From positions 62,001 to 126,000 of IMG/VR virus record IMGVR_UViG_3300017917_001996: a stretch of DNA of 64,000 bases; one strand, 5' to 3'. Shown piece by piece: positions 13,758-20,800 of this stretch (its first letter is position 1; each line of letters opens with the position of its first letter). Below the pieces are notes generated by a model. That model was not told the origin of the DNA. It saw only the letters and a list, made by a program, of their open reading frames with translations, and searched no databases. The stretch comes from a virus. Position numbers and translations under genes: made by a program.

Positions 13758-13778
13758 TTAGCCCAAATGTCTTATAAT
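13750..13778 (+). promoter_or_regulatory. Sigma-70 promoter overlapping the terminator
   Basis: TTGTTC at 13750-13755, a 17-base spacer and TATAAT at 13773-13778. The -35 is the end of the terminator stem. A CA-rich leader follows before the ATG at 13804. Confidence 0.72.
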
Positions 13779-13803
13779 AACTACAAACACACAGAAAGCC
13801 ATT

Positions 13804-15063
13804 ATGACTGATACTACTCTTTCTTCTAAAGAAAAATCCAAGACAGTTACCGACCCTCGCGTTGACAATGCGGCTCGTGAGAAACTAATCACTGCCCGCG
13901 TTGGCTTGCTGATCCGTGCAGGCTTCTTTGGTAACTTGGCTACTCGTCTCAAGTTGATTAACGCAGACGAGTGGTGCCCTACTGCGGCCACAGACGGCCG
14001 CACCTTTTGGTACAATAGCCAATTCATTAACCGTATGAGCCTTAAGGAATGTGAATTCCTGTTTGGCCACGAAGTGTTGCACGTTGTTTACGACCACCTA
14101 GGTCGTCGCGGCGATCGTGATCCTGTACTCAGTAACATTGCCGCAGACTATTGTGTAAACAGTGATCTCATTGACCATAACATTGGCCAAAAGATTACCA
14201 CTGTGCCCATTTTGTATGATCGTAAATATCGTGGCTGGAGCTACGAAGAAGTCTACGACGACTTGTACAAAAACGCCAAGAAAATCAACATGCAGGAACT
14301 TGTCAAACAACTGTTGGACGAGCACTTGGAAGGTGAAGGCGAGGGCGAAGGTGACGGTGAGGAAGTAGACGGTAGCGGCAAGGGTCGTCCGCGTCTAAGC
14401 AAGGAAGACCAAAAGGCACTACGCGACGAGATCAAGGATGCTATCCTGCAGGCTGCACAGGCGTGTGGTACAGGCGACTTACCTGCAGGCGTTCAGCGCA
14501 TGATCAAGGACCTTACCGAAAGTGTCATTGATTGGCGTGAACTGCTATTGCAACAAATCCAGAGCACCATTAAGAACGACTTTAGTTGGAACCGTCCTAA
14601 CCGTCGTGCTTGGCACATGGATGCAGTACTGCCTGGTATGAAGCCCGGCGAGACTGTGGACTTGTGCATTGCCATTGACACTTCGGGCAGTATCGGTAAC
14701 GAAGAACTCAAGATCTTCTTGAGCGAGATCAAGGGCATCATGGATAGCTACGATGACTACAAGATTCAAGTGTGGAGTTTTGACACTGATGTCTACAACC
14801 TGCAGGAATTTACTCAAGACAACATGAAAGACATTCTTGAGTACGAACCCAAGGGCGGTGGTGGCACAGACTTCATGGCTAACTGGGAATTCATGAAAAC
14901 AAACGGCATTGAACCCAAGAAGTTTGTTATGTTCACTGATGGTTATCCATTTGGTAGCTGGGGTGACGAAAACTACTGCGATACTGTGTTCATCATTAAA
15001 GGTAACCCCGGTGCCAAGCCTCCATTTGGTATTTGGGCACACTACGAGGATGCTAAAAAATGA
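13804..15063 (+). CDS. Metallopeptidase-like / VWA protein, partner of the AAA+ ATPase
   Basis: A 419-residue two-domain protein of the DUF2201/CobT-like class. The N-terminal part has a zinc-peptidase signature HEVLHVVYDH (HEXXH at residues 89-93). An acidic Gly-Glu-Asp linker (~176-196) follows. The C-terminal ~140 residues form a von Willebrand A domain with the MIDAS motif DTSGS at ~293, a later GGGGTDF (Thr of the MIDAS) and FTDGYP. Such proteins pair with MoxR/CobS ATPases in a metal-loading or protein-remodelling complex. Gene order and shared base composition support that pairing. Substrate is unknown. Alternatives are a host-factor protease or a structural chaperone. Confidence 0.88.
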   Translation: MTDTTLSSKEKSKTVTDPRVDNAAREKLITARVGLLIRAGFFGNLATRLKLINADEWCPTAATDGRTFWYNSQFINRMSLKECEFLFGHEVLHVVYDHLGRRGDRDPVLSNIAADYCVNSDLIDHNIGQKITTVPILYDRKYRGWSYEEVYDDLYKNAKKINMQELVKQLLDEHLEGEGEGEGDGEEVDGSGKGRPRLSKEDQKALRDEIKDAILQAAQACGTGDLPAGVQRMIKDLTESVIDWRELLLQQIQSTIKNDFSWNRPNRRAWHMDAVLPGMKPGETVDLCIAIDTSGSIGNEELKIFLSEIKGIMDSYDDYKIQVWSFDTDVYNLQEFTQDNMKDILEYEPKGGGGTDFMANWEFMKTNGIEPKKFVMFTDGYPFGSWGDENYCDTVFIIKGNPGAKPPFGIWAHYEDAKK

Positions 15064-15099
15064 TTCACTATAGTGAATGGCCACACTACATTGTGTGGC
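15063..15099. repeat. Two adjacent inverted repeats
   Basis: ATTCACTATAGTGAAT (15063-15078) is a perfect 16-base palindrome starting at the last base of the upstream stop codon. GCCACAC (15080-15086), loop, GTGTGGC (15093-15099) is a second hairpin. No T-run follows directly, so neither is a standard intrinsic terminator. They may be operator sites or an RNA processing element. Confidence 0.6.
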
Positions 15100-15130
15100 G
15101 ACTTAAACAACTTTTTAAGCGAAAGAAATC

Positions 15131-15400
15131 ATGAAGATCGTTGATCCTGCTTCAATTAAAAAACTCAAGAATGCACGTGAGACTATTGCCGAGCTTCAAG
15201 CTCGCCTAGTACAGTGTGAAACATACCTAGATGATCTTGCCCGGTGTGCTGAGATTTGTATGATAACTAATCAGTTCCACTTGATGGGTTCATTTGTTGA
15301 AACTGCCAATGAGTATCTTAAGGATCGACTGGATCTAATTGAACTTAGCGAACGTGGCCCAGGTCTCGACAAGGAAAATATTACAATTGTCGAAAATTAA
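15131..15400 (+). CDS. Small helical protein, 89 aa
   Basis: An 89-residue, mostly helical protein. Residues 5-40 (IKKLKNARETIAELQARLVQ) look like a coiled coil. A region with three Cys and Met-rich turns (ARCAEICMITNQFHLMG) follows. GCGAAAGAAA upstream gives a weak ribosome site. It has no recognised family. It overlaps the next gene if the latter starts at TTG 15387. Confidence 0.64.
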   Translation: MKIVDPASIKKLKNARETIAELQARLVQCETYLDDLARCAEICMITNQFHLMGSFVETANEYLKDRLDLIELSERGPGLDKENITIVEN

Positions 15401-15662
15401 ATTCGAACCCAATCCGCTCAATGTCCATAATCTTAGGATTATGGACTTTTGTCCACCTCATTTTTATGCTGTGGACTTTAACTTGAGCTGCCCATCTAAA
15501 CAGTTATCAGATTGGATTTATGTAAACCTTTCTGGGCGTTACTACATCGGTGAAGTAGCTGAAGGACGTAATTTACATCATAGAGCTGCCTTTGAGATTC
15601 ATAGCGAAGCTAGTTATTTTGCATTATCACTTCCTGATATTAATAAATTTTTGCCGAGATAA
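15387..15662 (+). CDS. Small unknown protein (TTG start likely)
   Basis: The frame is open from ATG 15339, but that would overlap the previous gene by 62 bases. TTG 15387 gives MSKIKFEPNPLNVHNLRIMD, a natural N terminus, and a 14-base overlap, with AAGGAA upstream. ATG 15441 is a third choice. The 91-residue product has Cys-containing strands, an aromatic middle (DWIYVNLSGRYYIGEV) and a short His-rich turn (LHHRAAFEIH). Function is unknown. Confidence 0.58.
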   Translation: MSKIKFEPNPLNVHNLRIMDFCPPHFYAVDFNLSCPSKQLSDWIYVNLSGRYYIGEVAEGRNLHHRAAFEIHSEASYFALSLPDINKFLPR

Positions 15663-15671
15663 ACTACAGCA

Positions 15672-15679
15672 TTAAATAT
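15672..15679 (+). promoter_or_regulatory. Late promoter-like ATTAAATA
   Basis: Six of eight matches to TATAAATA, 21 bases before the ATG at 15701, the same spacing as at gp6 and gp20. A GGAG ribosome site lies between. Confidence 0.4.
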
Positions 15680-15700
15680 ATCTAGAATGGAGATATATTG

Positions 15701-15958
15701 ATGTCTGAAATTTCAAATAACACACAATCAGAACAGGCTGCTTCCGATTCACAAGAAAAGCCGAATCTAACATTACAAGATCTTAGCATGATGGTGCAGA
15801 TCCTACAAGTAGGAACGTCACGTGGTGCTTGGAAAGCCGATGAACTATCAAGTGTGGGCGGTTTATATGATCGCATTACAGCCTTTTTGACAGCAGCAGG
15901 AGTAGCAACAAAAAAGGACGCTAACGAAGAACAACCCGAAGACGGTAACAAAGAATAA
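15701..15958 (+). CDS. Conserved small T4-like phage protein, 85 aa
   Basis: Start ATG 15701 with TGGAG upstream. A TTG one codon earlier is less likely. A disordered polar N terminus is followed by a conserved-looking helical core NLTLQDLSMMVQILQVGTSR and AWKADELSSVGGLYDRITAF, then an acidic tail. This 'LTLQDL...Q-xxQ-x-xxxRG-xxxxEL-xVG-xY' layout is familiar from small proteins shared by aquatic T4-like phages. No function is known to me. The next gene has its own AAGGAGG site 14 bases on. Confidence 0.75.
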   Translation: MSEISNNTQSEQAASDSQEKPNLTLQDLSMMVQILQVGTSRGAWKADELSSVGGLYDRITAFLTAAGVATKKDANEEQPEDGNKE

Positions 15959-15972
15959 TCAAGGAGGCTGAC

Positions 15973-16659
15973 ATGTTAAAACATGTAGGTAAACATAACG
16001 ACAAAAAGGTAGTAGTACTATTTAGAGAGGTACCAGGCGAAGAACATATGTGCTTGGTTTCCTATAGCGATTTGCTACCAAGACTGTACCACGATGCAGT
16101 CATGAAAGTATTAGAAAGTCCAGTTGGGCAACAAGCCCAAAACTTTTCAGATGCTCTATATAGAAATTACATGCCTGATGGACGTAATTGCCTAGAAGCA
16201 TTGCACAGAGATGGACTTATCAAGAAAGTTCCTACTAATCAAATTTTAGTAACACCAACACCAGCTAGCTCAGTTCGTTTAGATGAATTAAACAACATTC
16301 TTAACGAAATGGCCAAAGGCGAAGAAGCTATCAAGCGTCTAGCTGAATTAGACTCTGCCAAAGGTATGACTGGTAAGAAAAGACCGGAACAACTTCAAGA
16401 AGTTGGCGCTCCAGTAAATACTCGTTCCAAAGCTGCACCACTACCACAAAGCACAGCGGCCGCTTTAAACGAAGTGTTAAGTGATTCCGATCTTGCACAG
16501 GATCGTGTACGCCAAGCTGAACAAATGAAGCAAAACGCTACACAATTACTGCAAGAAGCTGAAAGACTTTTAGCTGAGGCTAAACAACTAGATCCTAAAG
16601 TTAAAACAAATGCCGGTACAACCAAGAAAAAAGCCCAAGCAAAAGTTAAAGCGGATTAA
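15973..16659 (+). CDS. Conserved T4-like phage protein, 228 aa
   Basis: A 228-residue protein with a strong AAGGAGG ribosome site. Residues 1-80 form a globular block, MLKHVGKHNDKKVVVLFREV and PGEEHMCLVSYSDLLPRLYH, characteristic of a family conserved in aquatic T4-like phages. The rest is helical with a coiled-coil segment (~175-205, QAEQMKQNATQLLQEAERLL) and a Lys-rich tail. The domain layout suggests a scaffold or adaptor. Function is unassigned. The stop overlaps the next gene. Confidence 0.75.
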   Translation: MLKHVGKHNDKKVVVLFREVPGEEHMCLVSYSDLLPRLYHDAVMKVLESPVGQQAQNFSDALYRNYMPDGRNCLEALHRDGLIKKVPTNQILVTPTPASSVRLDELNNILNEMAKGEEAIKRLAELDSAKGMTGKKRPEQLQEVGAPVNTRSKAAPLPQSTAAALNEVLSDSDLAQDRVRQAEQMKQNATQLLQEAERLLAEAKQLDPKVKTNAGTTKKKAQAKVKAD

Positions 16660-16951
16660 TGTTTCGGCCCGCAGCCAGTGGAAAGAAATACTTAAAGACG
16701 TTGAGAAAAAAGAAATACCGATTCATTTACTACAGTCCATGGATGTCAATCTTATCGATGGCACTGTAGTAAACATCGATATTAAAGAACTTTTAAGCAG
16801 CGGTCACGATCCGGATGACATTGAACAGATGCTTGACTTGAAATTAAAGTCATTAGATCATATAATAGACGATGTAGACTTCTACGTCAGTATTGATGAT
16901 GTTGTCAAAACTGTTCAACCAATAACCGATCAAATTTTGAAAGACTTATGA
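16610..16951 (+). CDS. Conserved phage protein, start uncertain
   Basis: The conserved-looking core begins at SARSQWKEILKDVEKKEIPI and continues MDVNLIDGTVVNIDIKELL to the C-terminal ITDQILKDL. The only in-frame ATG (16610) lies 50 bases inside the upstream gene and adds a Lys/Arg-rich head that is just that gene's Lys codons read in another frame. An ATT at 16655 would give M-NVSARSQWK with a 5-base overlap. The gene ends in an ATGA overlap with thyX. It is probably a small acidic helper protein. No function is assigned. Confidence 0.68.
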   Translation: MPVQPRKKPKQKLKRINVSARSQWKEILKDVEKKEIPIHLLQSMDVNLIDGTVVNIDIKELLSSGHDPDDIEQMLDLKLKSLDHIIDDVDFYVSIDDVVKTVQPITDQILKDL

Positions 16952-17616
16952 AAGTTAAACTTGTCTCTTACAGTCAACCCACTAACGAATTTGAGACCTT
17001 GGGAGTCAACGACGCCCAAGAACTCATTGCCTACTGTGCAAGGGTCTCAAACCCAAGTAATCAAATCAACACCGAAACTTCAGACAAGCTCATCCGGTAT
17101 CTCGTTAAACACGCACACTGGAGTCCGTTGGAAATGGTTTCAGCTTGCATGGAAATCACAACGACAAGAGATATTGCCCGGCAAATACTGCGCCACCGAA
17201 GTTTCAGTTTCCAAGAGTTTAGCCAACGTTACGCTGATCCTACAAAGGATCTCAGCTTTGTTACCCGAGAAGCCAGACTCCAAGACCACAAGAATAGACA
17301 AAACAGTATAGAGACCGATGATGCTGAACTTCAGCAACGTTGGGCTGCTATGCAAAAACGAGTTGTTGACGAAGCTGCTTATGCCTATAAGTGGGCCATT
17401 GACAACGGTATTGCCAAAGAGCAAGCTCGTGCTGTGTTGCCCGAAGGTCTAATCGAAAGCCGACTATACATGAACGGCACACTACGTAGTTGGATTCATT
17501 TCATTGAACTGCGTTCAGGTAATGGTACACAAAAAGAGCACATGGAAGTCGCTCGTGCTTGTGCAGAAGCCATTGCTGCTATCTTCCCAATGGCACAAGA
17601 ATACGTACATCAGTGA
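16948..17616 (+). CDS. thyX: Flavin-dependent thymidylate synthase ThyX
   Basis: A 222-residue ThyX, which methylates dUMP to dTMP using methylenetetrahydrofolate and FAD-bound hydride. The ThyX signature RHRSFSFQEFSQRY (RHR-x7-S type) is at residues 82-95. The upstream SPLEMVSACMEI and the downstream LPEGLIESRLYMNGTLRSWI substrate-binding block are intact. The length fits the family. It supplies dTMP for phage DNA synthesis and complements MazG and the replication nucleases nearby. It is coupled to both neighbours by ATGA and GTGA overlaps. Confidence 0.96.
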   Translation: MKVKLVSYSQPTNEFETLGVNDAQELIAYCARVSNPSNQINTETSDKLIRYLVKHAHWSPLEMVSACMEITTTRDIARQILRHRSFSFQEFSQRYADPTKDLSFVTREARLQDHKNRQNSIETDDAELQQRWAAMQKRVVDEAAYAYKWAIDNGIAKEQARAVLPEGLIESRLYMNGTLRSWIHFIELRSGNGTQKEHMEVARACAEAIAAIFPMAQEYVHQ

Positions 17617-17852
17617 AAGTAACTGTTCACGAGTTTTATCTCGGTGACGGCGTAGACGATCCAGAAATCTACGCCGCTCAACCTATTTACGAATGGCAGC
17701 AAACTGAAAAAGGTAAATGGGTAATGGAGAATGCCTTAGATGCACCCTACTGGTGCAGGGTAATCGATTATTCTAGCTACAGAATAAAATACAGAATAGT
17801 TGCAGAGCTCACTGATCGAGATGCAACTTATTTCTGTTTACGCTGGAAATAA
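17613..17852 (+). CDS. Small unknown protein, 79 aa (GTG start)
   Basis: GTG 17613 overlaps the thyX stop (GTGA), giving MKVTVHEFYLGDGVDDPEIY and a beta-rich body ending DRDATYFCLRWK. Longer frames start inside thyX and are unlikely. The pattern VTVHEFYLGDGVDDPEIYAA, then QPIYEWQQTEKGKWVM, appears to be a small beta sandwich of a type found beside thyX in aquatic phages. Function is unknown. Only five bases separate its stop from the stop of the convergent adhesin gene. Confidence 0.68.
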   Translation: MKVTVHEFYLGDGVDDPEIYAAQPIYEWQQTEKGKWVMENALDAPYWCRVIDYSSYRIKYRIVAELTDRDATYFCLRWK

Positions 17853-17857
17853 CAGTA

Positions 17858-20800
17858 TTAGAAGAAGCCGCCTGCGCCTCCGTCGTAATATATAGGAGGA
17901 GATCCTATATTCTTATAGACTACATTGCCTACTGTTGCGCCCGTACCGCGCCTTCTAATAGTCACAGTTACATCTAGATAACCATCTGGGCAGGTTACTG
18001 AATATCCTTTTGCTCCGTTACCTTTTACGCTTACCCATACATTTTCTGAGATGTTTGAAGTGTATGTACCTTTGCCACTACCGTTGCTTGGTGCTGATGA
18101 TACAAACTTAATATCAAACCATTCACCTGTACCAGGCAACGAAGCTCCAACAATCCAAGTTGTTATAGTTCCGTTAATAGTACAAGTTCCATCTCCGTAA
18201 AATGTAACACCCGACGGCGAATCTTGAGTAGCTGGCATGCTAACTGTTATAAATGCAGATGCATCGTTAAACCCGGGTACCAAACTTAGACTCGGTGCAG
18301 TCAAGGATGTTGTCCAATATACAGATATTCCGCCCCCAGAACCACTGGTTGCAACGTTAGTTGACCACGATCCAAGTGCCATCACTCCTACGCCGCCCTT
18401 AGACATAGCATATCCATATTGATCAGAGAAACGAGAATTAGAGAATACCGAACCAGGTGTTGCAGGAATAATTTTTTCTATGTATTCATTCCATGTATTC
18501 CAGGTCAAACCAGTGTTTCTAAAATTAGTGCCTGCATCGCCACCGGATGCCATGGACCCACCATCCGGACCACCAACACCACCAACACCACCATTACCGC
18601 CACCGCCGCCGCCGCCGGCACCGTCGCCGCTCCAGTCTTGACCATCTAACGATGTAGTTAAATTAAGTCCAGTAGCTAATTGTGCATGGGCAGCACCGTT
18701 TTGTAAGTTAGCTTTTCCACCGCCGCCACCCCCGCCGCCGGCAATTGCCATGTTAATAACAGTAGGTGCAGTAGGTGCGGCAGTATCGTTATAGGATGCT
18801 GCAATTTCTGCTGCTGTTCTAGCCACATTAAAGAGTCTAACTTCTCCGATGTACCCTTGGAATCCTTGGCTAACGCCCGGACGGCCACCAATACAGAACG
18901 GTCTACCATCGACTCTGGATATACGACTTAAACCAGTTCTGGTCCAGGCTAATGCGCCGTTAATGTATATACGCATTTCTGTGCCTGCAATCGAAACTGC
19001 TACATGTGTAGGAGTGTTTAACGGTACGATTGCAGTACTAGAGTCAGATCCAGATCCAGCCGATCCCATCCATCCGCCACCGGGTAAGCTAGTGTCGGTA
19101 CCGCCGCCCCAATCTGTGGCAACTATAACTTTACCATTGCTCATAACTGCTACTTCATATTCACTGTCTTTATTAACAATGATTCCGCCATAAGTTGCAT
19201 CTGTACCTGCACCAGTTCTATACACCCATGCTTCAATCGTAAAGTTACTGTTAACGTTCTTAACTAATTGTAATTTAGAAGAATCTGGAGTGGATATATA
19301 AGTACCTGTAGAGAATATTGCTGCAGGAATCTGTGTAGTTGGAATCCTGGCAAAAGAGATTCCTGCACCATTTGTCATAGTAGCAGGATCTGCTGCTACA
19401 TCGGTAGCGGTACTTGTTGCAGTATTCATTTGAATTCTAGCAACTAATCCGTTTAGATCAGCAGATGATCCTACAACACAGTAAAGAGAAGATGCGCCGC
19501 CGCCTGCGCCGCCGGGGCCAGAACCGCCAGAACCTCCGGGTTTTCCACCTCTTCCTCCAGACGCCGATGCAACTAAAACGTTTGTACCCGAAACTGTTGC
19601 CAATCCAAATCCTCTTCCTCCAGGTTCAGATATTGCACCTGCACCTGAGAAAACCGACCCACCAATTCCGGGTGCGCCAACACCGCCTCTAAGGATTTTA
19701 GGCCCGGATGTTGCAGGAAGTCGTACAATACCTTCAATGTAATTGCCAGGTCCGCCAGAACCTCCTGCACTTGCTGCCATTTGCCAGGTAGTAAATACTA
19801 GTCCGTCGGGACCGTAAATTTGTAGTGCAACACCAGCATTACCACCAGTATCAGTGCAACTTACAAACAATGTATGAACTCCAGCTTGTAATTGTAAAGA
19901 GCCAGTTGAGTTAGTTCTATAATCGTTCCATGTGCGTTGAGGGCCACCGTCGATTGTAAAATATCCATTATTGTCTGTAGCAAATAAAAATGTGTGAGTT
20001 CCGGGTACCGGCGACCAAAATGGAACTGTAAAGGTAAATGGATTTCCAGGGCCCCTTACTGCCGATGCATTCATTTCAGCAGTCCAGTATCGGTCTGTGT
20101 TAGTAGAAAATCCAAGTCCAGAATTTCCTCCACCGTCGGTGCCAGCACCACTGCCTCCTGCACCAGTCATTTTAAAAGCAACCCAGACTGGGTCAGCTGG
20201 CATATTTGCAATAGTTCCGACTATACCAGGAACAGTTAGTACACCAGTTCCAGTTTGAATAATCGATGTATCGTTAATAGTGATTGTCTTAGTAACAGTT
20301 GGCGTAACTGCCGACAGTGTAACGTTAAATGATTCTGTACCTTCTGTGGCCGCATCAGCAGTGACGTCAACTGTCACAGATGCAGTATTATTGTTAATAA
20401 CAAAAGTTCCTTCGAATCTATTTGCTGCTACGTTCCAAATAAGACCCGACGATGTCATGTCACTGTTATTAATTCCTGTTCCAGAAATTGTAAATGGTAC
20501 TTGTGTACCGTTAGACACGTTGGTTGTAGTTAATGTAATCGTTACACTAGTGCCTTCGTTAGCTGAGTTGACGCTAGACGATAACGTATAACCGGGGTTA
20601 TTCGAAGAATCAAAGATTCTAAAAGAGGTACTAACAGTAGGAGTAATATTGTTTAATGTAAGAGTTAATGTCTCTGTGCCTTCTGTCAAACGATCTTCAG
20701 AGGTTGTTAATGACAATGTAGCTTCACCATTGGCTCCGACTACAAAATTTCCTGTTAAAGGAGCATTGCTAATATCAGCACCGTTTACTCCTGTAATAGT

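Noticed and set aside
15063-15078. CACTATAG resembling a T7 RNA polymerase promoter
   Set aside because: Only the core octamer matches, it is part of a palindrome, and no T7-type polymerase gene is present.
14545-15084. A 179-codon minus-strand frame
   Set aside because: Shadow of the VWA gene, with no motif and no upstream signal.
18580-18740. CCGCC runs suggesting a structured or variable region, possible diversity-generating target
   Set aside because: They encode Gly runs of the adhesin. No reverse transcriptase, template repeat or IMH-like site is visible in the window.
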